Assembly: GCA_052034115.1 (NCBI GenBank)
Contig: JBPOIZ010000031.1
Coordinates: forward strand, 1 to 64,000
Direction: 5' to 3'
DNA from: Lutibacillus sp052034115
Lineage (GTDB): Bacteria > Actinomycetota > Actinomycetes > Actinomycetales > Dermatophilaceae
DNA length: 64,000 bases
Below, piece by piece: positions 17,912-28,347 of the stretch. Below the pieces are notes generated by a model, which saw only the letters and a list, made by a program, of their open reading frames with translations, had not been told where the DNA came from and searched no databases. Made by a program: the position numbers and the translations under genes. The stretch's first letter is position 1. Each line of letters opens with the position of its first letter.

Positions 17912-18987
17912 GCGCCAACCACCCATTCCGCATAGAAGGCACCCAGGCCCAGGGCGACGAACAGACCGGCGATGATCCAGAACCGTACGGTGACGGTGAT
18001 CTCCTGCCACCCGACCATCTCGAAGTGGTGATGCAGCGGCGCCATCCGGAACACCCGCCGCCTCGTCGTCTTGAACGAGATGACCTGGATCGCCACCGAC
18101 AGGGTCTCCAGCACGAACAGGCCGGCGAGAATGACGGTGAGCAGCTCGGTGCGGCTGAGGATGGCCAGGCCGGCCAGGGCTCCCCCGATGGCCAGCGACC
18201 CGGTGTCCCCCATGAAGATCTTGGCCGGCGCGGCGTTCCACCAGAGGAAGCCGAAGCAGGCACCGAGCCCGGCGGCGGCGATGATGGCCAGATCGAGCGG
18301 GTCGCGGACCTCGTAGCACGCGGGGCCGGGGTTGGTCTGGCAGTTCTGGTTCGACGTCCAGATGCCGATGACGACATACGCACCGAAGACCATCGTCGAG
18401 ACGCCGGTGGCCAGCCCGTCGAGACCGTCGGTGAGGTTCACCCCGTTCGACATGCCGGCGATGATGATGTTGGCCCACAGGACGAAGAGGATGACCCCGA
18501 TCGTCGCCCCGGCGAAGGCCAGGTTCACCGGGGTGTCCCGGACGAACGAGACATAGGTCGACGCGGGCGTCCGGAACCGCTCGTTGGGTAGCTGCAGGGC
18601 AAGGACGGCGAAGACGATGCCCACCAGGGCCTGTCCGGCCAACTTCTGTTTGGTGCGCAGCCCCAGGCTGCGCTGACGGGAGATCTTGATGAAGTCGTCG
18701 AGGAACCCGACGAGCCCGAGCCCAGCCATGAGGAAGATGACGAGCAGCCCACTCGCCGACGGCGGGTCGAGGTTGATGAGGTGCGCCAGCCCGTAGCCGA
18801 GCAACGACGCGACGATGATGACTGCCCCGCCCATGGTGGGCGTGCCCCGCTTGGTGTGGTGCGCCGTGGGGCCGTCGTCGCGGATGAACTGGCCGTAGCC
18901 CCGCTTGACGAGGAACCGGATGAACAGCGGGGTGCCGAGCAGCGAGGCGAAGAGCGCGACGACCGCAGCCGCGAGCACCTCCTTCAC
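17908..18987 (-). CDS. mraY: Phospho-MurNAc-pentapeptide transferase MraY
   Basis: A 359-residue polytopic membrane enzyme that makes lipid I. Conserved cytoplasmic loops are visible: HHTKRGTPTMGGAVII, GFLDDFIKI, the nucleotide-binding NLTDGLDGLATG, and MAPLHHHFEMVGW. About ten transmembrane helices. The start overlaps the murF stop (ATGA) and the end overlaps the murD start, so it is tightly coupled on both sides. Confidence 0.97.
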   Translation of the reverse strand: MKEVLAAAVVALFASLLGTPLFIRFLVKRGYGQFIRDDGPTAHHTKRGTPTMGGAVIIVASLLGYGLAHLINLDPPSASGLLVIFLMAGLGLVGFLDDFIKISRQRSLGLRTKQKLAGQALVGIVFAVLALQLPNERFRTPASTYVSFVRDTPVNLAFAGATIGVILFVLWANIIIAGMSNGVNLTDGLDGLATGVSTMVFGAYVVIGIWTSNQNCQTNPGPACYEVRDPLDLAIIAAAGLGACFGFLWWNAAPAKIFMGDTGSLAIGGALAGLAILSRTELLTVILAGLFVLETLSVAIQVISFKTTRRRVFRMAPLHHHFEMVGWQEITVTVRFWIIAGLFVALGLGAFYAEWVVGA

Positions 18988-20393
18988 GAGGTTGCCTCCT
19001 TCGCGGTCAGCCGGTCCCCGAGAAACCGTAGTCCCGCATCGCGGCTGGACTTGAGCAACACCACGTCACCGGCGCGGCATTGCTCCTCGAGGAGCCGGTA
19101 TGCCGCCTCCGCGTCCGCGACCTCGATGACGGCGACCGCCCCGCCACCGGATCGGGCGCCATCGGCAAGGGGGGCGCCGCCGGCGCCGACGGCCACCACG
19201 ACGTCTATGTCGTGCTGCGCCGCAAAGGCACCGACGCCATGATGCTCGGCAACCGTCCCAGGGCCCAGCTCGAACATCTCCCCCAGGACGGCCCAGGTGC
19301 GCCGACGCGCACCACCGTCCGGCCGACCCATGGCCTGGAGCGCCCGCAGCGCGGCGCGCATCGAGTCCGGGTTGGCGTTGTAGGCGTCGTTGACCACCGT
19401 CACGCCGTCGGCGCGGTCGGTGACCTCCATCCGCCACCGGCTGCCGGCGACCGCGGCGGACAGTGACACGGCGACCTGATCGAGGGTCAGGCCCACCTCG
19501 AGGGCCACGGCGGCCACCGCGAGCGCATTGCCGACATGGTGACGACCGTGCAGCTGCAGCGTGACCGGCGCCGAGCCGCCAGGGGCGCGCAGCACGAAAC
19601 TGGGTCGCCCAGCGGCGTCGAGACGGACCTCGGCGGCCCGGACGTCGGCGCCGTCCGACTCCCCGACGAGGACGACCCGGGCCTGGCTACGGGAGGCCAT
19701 GGCGGCCACCAGCGGATCGTCGGCATTGAGCACGGCCAGACCGTCTGCCGGGAGCGCTTCGACGAGCTCCCCCTTGGCCTGGGCGATCGCCGCCACCGAC
19801 CCGAACTCGCCGAGATGGGCGACTCCGACGTTGAGGACCACCCCGATGGTGGGCGCGGCGACGCCCGCGAGATAGGCCACGTGGCCCACACCGCGCGCCC
19901 CCAGCTCGGCGACGAGATAGCGGGTGTCCCGCTCCACCCGGCACACCGTCAGCGGCACGCCGATCTCACTGTTCAACGAGTTGACCGGAGCCACGGTCGG
20001 CCCCACCGTGCTCAAGACCGAGGCGAGCAGGTCCTTGGTGCTGGTCTTGCCGCTCGATCCGGTGATCCCGACGACCAGCAGCCCTGGGCATCGCCGCACC
20101 ACCTCCCGGGCCAGCCGACCGAAGGCGAGCTGCGAGTCGTCGACCACGACACACGGAAGATCGGTCAGGGACCGCTCGGCCAGGACGCCGACCGCCCCGG
20201 CCGCACCCGCCGCTGCAGCGAAGGAGTGCCCGTCGGCATGTTCGCCGACGCGCGCGACATACAGGCTCCCGGCCCGACACTCGCGCGAGTCCGTCGTCAC
20301 CGGTCCGTCGACGGTGAGCTCGGCGGCGCTGGGCGGACCGACCAGGACGCCACCGGTGGCGGCGGCCACCTCGCCGAGGGTCATCGAGATCAC
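18984..20393 (-). CDS. murF: UDP-MurNAc-tripeptide--D-Ala-D-Ala ligase MurF
   Basis: A 469-residue Mur ligase that adds D-Ala-D-Ala. The ATP loop is GITGSSGKTSTKDLL, with SLNSEIGVPLTV, AELGARGVGHVAYL and VVNDAYNANPDSMRAAL as family motifs. The ATG used overlaps the murE stop; an internal ATG three codons later (MTLGEVA) is an alternative. No ddl gene is nearby, so D-Ala-D-Ala is made elsewhere. Confidence 0.96.
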   Translation of the reverse strand: MISMTLGEVAAATGGVLVGPPSAAELTVDGPVTTDSRECRAGSLYVARVGEHADGHSFAAAAGAAGAVGVLAERSLTDLPCVVVDDSQLAFGRLAREVVRRCPGLLVVGITGSSGKTSTKDLLASVLSTVGPTVAPVNSLNSEIGVPLTVCRVERDTRYLVAELGARGVGHVAYLAGVAAPTIGVVLNVGVAHLGEFGSVAAIAQAKGELVEALPADGLAVLNADDPLVAAMASRSQARVVLVGESDGADVRAAEVRLDAAGRPSFVLRAPGGSAPVTLQLHGRHHVGNALAVAAVALEVGLTLDQVAVSLSAAVAGSRWRMEVTDRADGVTVVNDAYNANPDSMRAALRALQAMGRPDGGARRRTWAVLGEMFELGPGTVAEHHGVGAFAAQHDIDVVVAVGAGGAPLADGARSGGGAVAVIEVADAEAAYRLLEEQCRAGDVVLLKSSRDAGLRFLGDRLTAKEATS

Positions 20394-21919
20394 GAGCTTT
20401 CTCCTGGCCGGTAGCTGCGTCCCTGGAGTGCAGCGCGACAGGCCGCGACGTCGTCGAAGGGATGGACCACCCCGGCGACCTCCTGGCCCTTTTCGTGGCC
20501 CTTGCCGAGCACCAGGACGGTGTCCCCCACCCGGGCGATGTCGATGGCCGCGGCGATCGCGTCGGCGCGGTCGGCGATCTCCTGGACGCTGGTGGAACCG
20601 ACGGCTCCGGACCGGACGGCGGCCCGGATCGCTGCCGGATCCTCCGAGCGGGGGTTGTCGTCGGTGACGATGACGACGTCGGCGTCGGCGGCCGCAGCCG
20701 CGCCCATGGCGGTCCGCTTGCCGCTGTCACGGTCGCCGCCGGCGCCGAGCACCACGAGCAGGCGCCCGTCGGTGGTGCCCCGCAGTGCGCCCACCGCGGC
20801 ATGCACGGCCTCGGGAGTGTGGGCATAGTCGACGACGACGAGCGGCGCATCCCCGCCGCCACCCTCGACGCGCTGCATCCGCCCCGGCACGGCGGGGTCG
20901 GCGGCCAGCCCTCGGACCACCTCATCGACCGCCACCCCAGCGGCCAGCAGGACGAGCGCGGCGAGGGCGGTGTTGGCGATGTTGAACTCGCCGGGCAGCG
21001 CCGACCGCAGCGCGAGCCGGCCGCCGGGACCGACCAGCTCGAAGTCGGGCCGGTTCACTGTGCGGATCGCCCACTCGCCGAGGCCCGCGCCTCGTGCGTC
21101 CGGCGCCGTCCGCAGCACTTCGACGGGTATGGCGCTGTCGGTCGCCAGCCGGTGCCCCCAGGGGTCGCCCACGCACACCACTCCACGTACCGCTCGGGCG
21201 GGGGTGAAGAGCTGAGCTTTAGCGCGGAAGTAGGACTCCATGTCCTCGTGGAAGTCGAGATGGTCCTGGGACAAGTTGGTGAACGCCGCGACGTCATACA
21301 CGATCCCGTCGACGCGGTGCTGCGCCAGGGCGTGGCTCGACACCTCCATGACCACGGTCGCGACGCCTCCCTCTCGCATGGCGGCAAGGATCGCCATGAG
21401 GTCGGTGGCCTCCGGAGTGGTCCGCACCGCCGGCATACGGACGGTGCCCATCCGGGTCTCGACGGTGCCGATCAGGCCGGTATGCCGGCCGAGCTGCCGG
21501 AGCGCGGACTCGACCAAATACGCGGTCGTCGTCTTGCCGTTCGTGCCGGTGACCCCGATCATCTGCAGCGCGTCGGCGGGACGCCCATAGATCTCGGCAG
21601 CCACGTCGCCCAGGACAGCGCGCGGGTCCGAGGCGACGAGCACCGGCACATCGACACCCCCGAGCCGGGCGGCCCCGCCGGCGTCGGTGAGGATCGCCGC
21701 GGCGCCGGCCGCGAGGGCCTGGGCGGCGTGGTCGGCCCCGTGGGCGCGCTGACCGGGCAGGGCGGCATACAAGTCGTCGCGCAGCACCTGCCGCGAGTCC
21801 AAGCTGACCCCGTGAACGACCACGTCACACTCGACCTGGCCGCCGACGAGGCGGGCCACAGTGCTCAGGTGAGTTCCCGTGGTCCGTGCGGGACGGATCG
21901 GGGTCGGTGCCACGGCCAT
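20390..21919 (-). CDS. murE: UDP-MurNAc-L-Ala-D-Glu--diaminopimelate ligase MurE
   Basis: A 509-residue Mur ligase that adds the third peptide residue. The ATP loop is GVTGTNGKTTTAYLVES, with MEVSSHALAQHRVDG and FTNLSQDHLDFH. The specificity motif is DNPR at residues 421-424 (DNPRSEDPAAI), the form seen in diaminopimelate-adding enzymes rather than lysine-adding ones. This implies diaminopimelic acid in the wall. It starts 14 bases after ftsI and ends in a four-base overlap with murF. Confidence 0.96.
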   Translation of the reverse strand: MAVAPTPIRPARTTGTHLSTVARLVGGQVECDVVVHGVSLDSRQVLRDDLYAALPGQRAHGADHAAQALAAGAAAILTDAGGAARLGGVDVPVLVASDPRAVLGDVAAEIYGRPADALQMIGVTGTNGKTTTAYLVESALRQLGRHTGLIGTVETRMGTVRMPAVRTTPEATDLMAILAAMREGGVATVVMEVSSHALAQHRVDGIVYDVAAFTNLSQDHLDFHEDMESYFRAKAQLFTPARAVRGVVCVGDPWGHRLATDSAIPVEVLRTAPDARGAGLGEWAIRTVNRPDFELVGPGGRLALRSALPGEFNIANTALAALVLLAAGVAVDEVVRGLAADPAVPGRMQRVEGGGGDAPLVVVDYAHTPEAVHAAVGALRGTTDGRLLVVLGAGGDRDSGKRTAMGAAAAADADVVIVTDDNPRSEDPAAIRAAVRSGAVGSTSVQEIADRADAIAAAIDIARVGDTVLVLGKGHEKGQEVAGVVHPFDDVAACRAALQGRSYRPGESS

Positions 21920-21933
21920 CAGGCTACCTGCGA

Positions 21934-23727
21934 CTAGGGCCGCAGCGTCCGCGGGTCGCTCTCGGCGCCTGGCGCATCGATCGCGTACTTCGGCTTGGTC
22001 GTCCCGGTCGGCTGGATGCCGTACTTCTGCAGCGCGAACGTCATGACCTTCTTGAAGACCGGGGCACCGATGAGTCCGCCGAATCGGCCGACGGTGGGGT
22101 TCTGGTAGGTCACCGCCACGACGAACCGCGGGTGATCCACGGGTGCGAATCCGATGAACGAACCCGTGACGCCGGCGTACTTCTTCAGGGTGTCGTTGTA
22201 GCGGTCCGCCGTGCCGGTCTTGCCGGCGACGCGATACCCCGGTATGACGGCCCGCCACCCGGTGCCGCCCTCGCCGGTGACGGCCTCGAGCATGAGGCCC
22301 ACCTGGCCGGCGGTCGCCTTGGAGACCACGCGACGTCGAGACGACGCCGGGGCCGCCTCGAAGGTCCCGTCGGGCGAGACGTAGCCGTCGATGAGGCGCG
22401 GCTGCACGCGCACCCCGCCGTTGGCGATGGTCTGGAAGACCGACGCCGCCTGGATGGCCGTCACGCTGTAACCCTGGCCAAAGAGGATCGTGTAGCGCTG
22501 CGAACCGCTCTGCTCCTGCGCCGGCGCGAGATATCCGGCGCCTTCACCCGGGTAACCGATACCGGTCGACGACCCGATGCCGAACGCCCGGTAGTACTCC
22601 TCCATCGTCTGGGCGCTGATCGTCTCGCCGGCCAGGATCGTGCCCATGTTGCTCGAGTGGGCCAGGACTCCGGTGGTCGTCAGTTGTTGGACGCCGTGCG
22701 GCATGTGGTCCTTGAACCAGACATCCGACCGATGCAGCCGAGTCGGCACGATGACCGGCGTCGTCGGGGTGATCGTGCCCTCGTTGATAGCCGCAGCCAT
22801 CGTCATGACTTTGCCCGTCGAGCCCGGTTCGTAGACGTCGAGGAACGCCCGGTTCTCGCGCCGGTCGGGGGCCGTCGCGGCCGGCTTGGCCGGATCCAGC
22901 GTCGGGGTCGATGCGACCGCGAGCAACCTGCCGGTGGCCACCTCCATGACGACGACGTACGCCGCGGTCGCGTGGGCGTCGCGGGCGGCACTTTCCAGCG
23001 CGCTTTGGGCGACATACTGCAAATCCGCATCGATGGTGGTCCGGACGTCAAGCCCGTCGACCGCCAGCTTCTCGACACGCTCGGTTCCAGCGATCGGGGC
23101 GCCGTACCTGGTCCGCTCGAAGACCCTGCTGCCGGGGACACCGGCGAGCTGGGCGTCGGCCATGGCCTCGATGCCGGTGGCTGCCCGCTGGTCCGACGGG
23201 TAGACGAAACCGACGAGGGTGCCGGTCACGCTGCCCGCGGGGTAGCTGCGCAGTGAGGCCGGCTCGGAGTAGATCCCGTTGATCCCCAACTGACTGATCT
23301 TGCGCCACGTCGTCGGGGTGACGCCCTTGGCGACGACGACATACTGCTTCGTGCCGGTCAGGATCTTGGTGAGCTGCTTCTGGGACATCTTGAGCAGCGG
23401 AGCCAACCGTTGCGCAGCGGCCGCGACCCCATCGGGAGTCCCTTTGGGGTCGAACTTCGTGACCGCGACCTGGTCGGCGGTGACCGTGCGCCGCTCGTAG
23501 CTGGCGGCCAGCACACCGCCGTCGGCGTCGAGGATCCGCCCACGCATCGCGGGGATGATCTCGGTCCCCTTGCGCTTGGTGGCCGCCAGGGTTTGGGTGG
23601 CGGAGGCATCGAAGCCCTGGATGCGCAGCAGCTGTGCACCGAAGACCGTGAAGATCAGCAGGATCGCCAGGAGCAGGGCCCGCACGCGGCGGCGCGGGTT
23701 CGCCACTCTCGGTGTCGTGGAGCCCAT
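21934..23727 (-). CDS. ftsI: Septal transpeptidase FtsI (class B penicillin-binding protein)
   Basis: A 597-residue membrane-anchored D,D-transpeptidase. One transmembrane helix at about 16-36, a pedestal domain (about 55-230), then the catalytic domain: EPGSTGKVM with active-site Ser303, SSN at 358-360, and KTGTAD beginning at Lys503. It crosslinks septal peptidoglycan with FtsW. The start shares one base with the ftsL stop (TGATG). No C-terminal PASTA repeats are present, as expected for FtsI rather than a Spo-type PBP. Confidence 0.95.
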   Translation of the reverse strand: MGSTTPRVANPRRRVRALLLAILLIFTVFGAQLLRIQGFDASATQTLAATKRKGTEIIPAMRGRILDADGGVLAASYERRTVTADQVAVTKFDPKGTPDGVAAAAQRLAPLLKMSQKQLTKILTGTKQYVVVAKGVTPTTWRKISQLGINGIYSEPASLRSYPAGSVTGTLVGFVYPSDQRAATGIEAMADAQLAGVPGSRVFERTRYGAPIAGTERVEKLAVDGLDVRTTIDADLQYVAQSALESAARDAHATAAYVVVMEVATGRLLAVASTPTLDPAKPAATAPDRRENRAFLDVYEPGSTGKVMTMAAAINEGTITPTTPVIVPTRLHRSDVWFKDHMPHGVQQLTTTGVLAHSSNMGTILAGETISAQTMEEYYRAFGIGSSTGIGYPGEGAGYLAPAQEQSGSQRYTILFGQGYSVTAIQAASVFQTIANGGVRVQPRLIDGYVSPDGTFEAAPASSRRRVVSKATAGQVGLMLEAVTGEGGTGWRAVIPGYRVAGKTGTADRYNDTLKKYAGVTGSFIGFAPVDHPRFVVAVTYQNPTVGRFGGLIGAPVFKKVMTFALQKYGIQPTGTTKPKYAIDAPGAESDPRTLRP

Positions 23728-24275
23728 CAGCGCGCCCCCGATGTGGTCTTGGTCTTGGTCTTGGTCTTGGTCGTCGATGAGGTCGACGCCTTCTTAGTCG
23801 ACTTCTTCGTCGCCGAGGTGACCTTGGTCGGGGCGGGTGCGGCCCTGACGACGATCGGCGGCGGCGCAGCCGGCATCGCCGTGCCCAGGACCTGGCCATC
23901 CTCGAGCCGGATGAACGCCATCGAGTCGGCCGGCACCAAGCCGAGCCGTCGGGCTCGGCCGGCCAGCGCCGAGGGGCTGCGGTAGGAGTCCAGGCTCTGG
24001 GCCAGCGCCTCTTGTCGGTCGGCCAGTGCGGCGCTGGTCTGCCCCAGCTGCTGCAGATCGAAGGAACCCTTCGTCATGGCCGTGTTCAGCATGAGCAAGG
24101 CGACCAAGCCGCAGGACAGCAGCGCCATGCACAACGCGGCGAAGACGAGGTGACCGGGCCGCTGGATGGCAGCCGGACCGGCCCGCAGGGCCGGCGGCCG
24201 GGCTGCGGGGCTAGCGCTGGTGCGGGCGCTGGGCCGCCCACCCGGCTGGACCGCACGAACGGCTGGCAGGCTCAT
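23727..24275 (-). CDS. ftsL: FtsL-like division protein with Lys-Thr repeat tail
   Basis: A 182-residue bitopic protein: a basic/Ala-Pro-rich N-terminus (1-40), one transmembrane helix (about 44-64), a leucine-rich coiled coil (70-110, DLQQLGQTSAALADRQEALA), then GLVPADSMAFIRLEDG typical of actinobacterial FtsL. The C-terminus is extended by a Lys/Thr/Ser-rich tail holding four KT dipeptides in a row, encoded by a six-base tandem repeat. Position between rsmH and ftsI, with four-base and one-base overlaps, supports FtsL. FtsL activates FtsWI with FtsQ and FtsB. Confidence 0.88.
   Translation of the reverse strand: MSLPAVRAVQPGGRPSARTSASPAARPPALRAGPAAIQRPGHLVFAALCMALLSCGLVALLMLNTAMTKGSFDLQQLGQTSAALADRQEALAQSLDSYRSPSALAGRARRLGLVPADSMAFIRLEDGQVLGTAMPAAPPPIVVRAAPAPTKVTSATKKSTKKASTSSTTKTKTKTKTTSGAR
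23745..23772 (-). repeat. Six-base tandem repeat in ftsL tail
   Basis: The hexamer GGTCTT (plus strand) is repeated about 4.7 times without change, encoding alternating Lys-Thr. As the unit is a multiple of three, slippage would change tail length without breaking the frame. Confidence 0.9.
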
Positions 24276-25243
24276 GGCGTCATCCCCACTCTGATTCGTT
24301 CGGCGGCACGCAGGCGCACCGAGGCCGCCCTCGGGTTGGCTGCGACCTCGTCGGCCGTCGCGGTTTCGGCCCCGTGCGTGAGCAGCCGCAAGTAGGGCGC
24401 ATGGCTCGGCAGCTCAACCGGTAGGTCGGCCGGTGTGCTGCTGCGCGATCCGGCCACGAGGACCTGCTTGCTCACTCGGTCCTCCAGCGAGTGGTAACTC
24501 AGGACCACGATCCGGCCACCGAGCGCGAGCCTGGCGAGCGCGTCCGGGAGCGCGGCCCGCCATACGTCCAACTCCTGGTTCACCGCGATCCGCAGGGCCT
24601 GGAAGGTGCGCTTCGCCGGATGCCCACCACTGCGCTGGGAGGCAACTGGGATGACCCGCTGGAGCAAGGCGACGAGTTCCGAGGAGGTCCGGAGCGGCCG
24701 GGTCGCCCGCTCTCGGACGATCGCCGACGCGATGCGCCCGGCGAAGCGTTCCTCGCCGAAGTCGCGCAGGATCGCCGTGAGCTCCTCGACACTTGCCGTC
24801 GCCAGCAAGTCTGCGGCCGTGGTGCCCTCCGAGGCGTCCATCCGCATGTCCAGCGGCGCGTCCATGCGGTAGGCGAAGCCGCGGTCGGCCTCATCGAGGT
24901 GCAGCGAGGACACCCCGAGGTCGAAGAGCAGGCCGTGCACCTCCACAATCCCCAGCGCATCGAGAGCTCCGCCGATCGCGTCGTACACCGCGTGGACGAG
25001 GTGCACCCGGTCACCGAACCGGCCCAGCCGCTCCCCGGCGAGTGCCAGCGCCTCGGGATCGCGATCGATCCCCACGAGGCGCACCTGCGGGTGCGCCTCG
25101 AGCAGCGCCTCGGCGTGGCCACCCATACCGAGGGTCGCATCGACGCAGACCGCGTCGGGGGCGTCCAACGCCGGAGCCAAGAGGTCGAGAACGCGAGCAC
25201 GGAGCACCGGGACGTGCCGCTCGGCGGCTGCCCTAGTGCTCAT
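24272..25243 (-). CDS. rsmH: 16S rRNA m4C1402 methyltransferase RsmH (MraW)
   Basis: A 323-residue SAM-dependent methyltransferase that modifies C1402 of 16S rRNA. Motif I is VDATLGMGGHAEALL; DLGVSSLHLDEADRGFAYR, GGHPAKRTFQALRIAVNQEL and VVLSYHSLEDRVSKQ are RsmH signatures. The ATG at 25243 has GGAGGA eight bases upstream. An ATGA overlap links it to ftsL. A gap of 147 bases to mraZ holds nothing I recognise. Confidence 0.96.
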   Translation of the reverse strand: MSTRAAAERHVPVLRARVLDLLAPALDAPDAVCVDATLGMGGHAEALLEAHPQVRLVGIDRDPEALALAGERLGRFGDRVHLVHAVYDAIGGALDALGIVEVHGLLFDLGVSSLHLDEADRGFAYRMDAPLDMRMDASEGTTAADLLATASVEELTAILRDFGEERFAGRIASAIVRERATRPLRTSSELVALLQRVIPVASQRSGGHPAKRTFQALRIAVNQELDVWRAALPDALARLALGGRIVVLSYHSLEDRVSKQVLVAGSRSSTPADLPVELPSHAPYLRLLTHGAETATADEVAANPRAASVRLRAAERIRVGMTP

Positions 25244-25390
25244 CAACGCTGTCCTCCGGTTCGTCATGGATGCGTGGTGCCGACTGGTGTCGACCTGTGC
25301 CCAGGTCCCCATCCGCCCGCCCAAGGCGGGCACCCGACACGGGGGAAGTCGCAGCGGGTGCGTGGCGGCTGGAGGCCTCGTCGCAGGTCG

Positions 25391-25822
25391 TCAGAACAGG
25401 CCGGGCACCACCTCCTCGGCGATGTCGGCAAAGGCGGGCTCGGCGGTTTCGAGGTACTCACTCCACGCCACGCTGTCCCACACCTCGAGGCGGGCTCCGG
25501 TGCCGATGACGGCGCACTCGCGACTCAGGCCGGCATACGAGCGCAAGTGCGGGGGGATGGTGATCCGGCCGGTCCGGTCCGGGATCTCATCCGAGGCGCC
25601 GGAGAGGAAGACCCGCATGAAGTCGCGCACCGCGCGAGACGTCGTCGGGGCCCGTCGCATCTCCCCCTCGACCCGAGCGAACTCGTCGGCCGGGAAGACA
25701 TAAAGGCACCGTTCCTGCCCGCGGGTCACGACCAGTCCGGCGGCGAGCCGCTCGCGGAACTTGGCCGGCAGGATCAGCCGGCCCTTGTCGTCCAGACGTG
25801 GGGTGTGGGTCCCCAGAAACAC
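25391..25822 (-). CDS. mraZ: Transcriptional regulator MraZ
   Basis: A 143-residue protein built from two AbrB-like MraZ repeats: FLGTHTPRLDDKGRLILPAK at the start and SGASDEIPDRTGRITIPPHL near residue 80, each with the DxxGR core. MraZ forms a ring that binds spaced GTGGG-type boxes upstream of its own operon and usually represses dcw expression. The GTG at 25822 is chosen because the family begins at FLGTH; GGGGAGG lies about nine bases upstream. Its promoter carries matching boxes (25875-25932). Confidence 0.95.
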   Translation of the reverse strand: MFLGTHTPRLDDKGRLILPAKFRERLAAGLVVTRGQERCLYVFPADEFARVEGEMRRAPTTSRAVRDFMRVFLSGASDEIPDRTGRITIPPHLRSYAGLSRECAVIGTGARLEVWDSVAWSEYLETAEPAFADIAEEVVPGLF

Positions 25823-25874
25823 GGTGCGCCACCTCCCCTCGCCTGCACCCGCGACGGCGCGTCGCTCCAAGTCG

Positions 25875-25932
25875 CCCCACTCTACCCCACTTCCCCCCAC
25901 CGTCAACGCGAAACGCCCCACCCTCGCCCCAC
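25875..25932 (-). promoter_or_regulatory. mraZ promoter with five candidate MraZ boxes
   Basis: On the minus strand GTGGGG occurs at 25927-25932, 25916-25921, 25895-25900, 25885-25890 and 25875-25880. The last three are exactly ten bases apart; the first two are eleven apart. A promoter is interleaved: TTGACG at 25901-25906, a 16-base spacer, and TAGAGT at 25879-25884, so boxes fill the spacer and overlap the -10. This matches known MraZ autoregulation (short G-rich repeats one helical turn apart). The -10 lies about 56 bases before the GTG. Confidence 0.8.
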
Positions 25933-26074
25933 CTCGGGCCCGCCCCGGCACCTCGGTGGCCACGTTCGGCCCGCTGATGCGGGTGGTCGATCCGAAGGGC
26001 TTCCACCAGTTCGTTATGGCGTGAGGCACCTCGTGGGAGAAGATGCCTCGTACCCCGAGAACCGGAGGACCCGC

Positions 26075-27097
<1,023 letters not shown>

Positions 27098-27105
27098 CAG
27101 TCGTC

Positions 27106-28347
27106 ATGGCCAGGCGCCGCGTGGAGGTCCTCACCGCCCGAGGCCGGTCCTTCGTCGCCTCCGGCGTCACCCTCGTCGCCGGGGGCACGGCCTTCGGCTT
27201 CCCCGACCTCACCCGCGCCGGCCTGCTGCTGGTCGGGCTGCCGCTGGTGACCGCACTGGCCACGCGCCGCCATCAGCTGCGGGTCTCGGTGTCGCGGACG
27301 ACCGCACCGGTCAAGGTGGCCGTGGACGAACCGGCAGCGGTCACCGTGGAGGCCCACAACGCCGGCGCCTCGGCCACCCCGATCCTGCTGTGCGAGGAGC
27401 ATGTCGACTATGTGCTCGGCGACCGGCCGCGCTTCATCGTCGGCGCCATCCCCCCGGGATCGTCGCGGACTGTGCGCTACTCCATCCGCTCCCACCTGCG
27501 CGGGCGCCACCATCTCGGGCCATTGCGGGTACAGCTCGGAGACCCCTTCGGGCTCTCCGTCCGGTATGCCGACGTGGGGATCCCGACGGACATCGTGATC
27601 CGCCCCCGCGTCGAAGAACTCCTGGAACGACCCCTCCGCGGTGTCGGCACGGGGGCCGAGGGCGAGGTCCCCTTCATGGTGGCGCTACATGGCGAGGACG
27701 ACGTCTCGATCCGGGAGTACCGCGACGGGGACGACTTGCGGCGCGTCCATTGGCGCGCGACGGCCCGGACCGGCGAGCTCATGGTCCGGCAGGAGGACCG
27801 GCCGGCCCGGCGCCGTGCGGTTGTCGTCCTGGACCCCAGGGTCACGGCGCACAGTCCAGCCGGATCCGGCTCCTCATTCGAGTGGGCGGTCAGCGCCGCC
27901 GCCTCGATCGTCGTCCATCTCGAACGGGTCGGCTGCGTCACGCATCTCGTCTCCGCCGAGACGGTGCGCTCCGGCTTGGTGACCGAGGACCTGCCGGCCG
28001 ACGATCTCGTCGACGCACTCGCCGTCGAGGCGCTGGGGACCGCCGAGGACCTCGGCGAGGTCGTCCGCGCTGCGCACTGGGCCATCTCCGCCGGTGGCTA
28101 CCTCATCACCGTCGTGGGGGACGGCGACAGCACGGGGCTCACGGCCCTGGCGGGTCTGCGCCGTCCCGGGGCCCCGGCCTTGGCGCTGGTGGTCCGATCG
28201 CAGACCTTCGGGGGCGACGGGAGGGCGCAGGGCCAGGTCGCAGAGATGTTCCGGCGCGCCGGGTGGTCCACCCGGGAGATCGAGCGCGGGGTCTCGGTCG
28301 CCTCGGCCTGGTCCGGGGACCAGCTCCACCAGGTCGGTGCCCGATGA
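27106..28347 (+). CDS. DUF58 domain protein
   Basis: A 413-residue protein with two hydrophobic segments near the N-terminus (about 13-50), a beta-rich middle, and the DUF58 signature IREYRDGDDLRRVHWRAT at about residue 200, followed by a von Willebrand A-like region. DUF58 proteins are regular partners of MoxR ATPases; their biochemical role is unknown. It starts nine bases after moxR and its TGA overlaps the ATG of the next gene (ATGA). Confidence 0.9.
   Translation: MARRRVEVLTARGRSFVASGVTLVAGGTAFGFPDLTRAGLLLVGLPLVTALATRRHQLRVSVSRTTAPVKVAVDEPAAVTVEAHNAGASATPILLCEEHVDYVLGDRPRFIVGAIPPGSSRTVRYSIRSHLRGRHHLGPLRVQLGDPFGLSVRYADVGIPTDIVIRPRVEELLERPLRGVGTGAEGEVPFMVALHGEDDVSIREYRDGDDLRRVHWRATARTGELMVRQEDRPARRRAVVVLDPRVTAHSPAGSGSSFEWAVSAAASIVVHLERVGCVTHLVSAETVRSGLVTEDLPADDLVDALAVEALGTAEDLGEVVRAAHWAISAGGYLITVVGDGDSTGLTALAGLRRPGAPALALVVRSQTFGGDGRAQGQVAEMFRRAGWSTREIERGVSVASAWSGDQLHQVGAR

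Noticed and set aside
24491..26074. Upstream extension of moxR by more than 500 codons
   Set aside because: This part is antisense to rsmH and mraZ. The GTG at 26075 has a strong ribosome binding site and gives the normal MoxR length.
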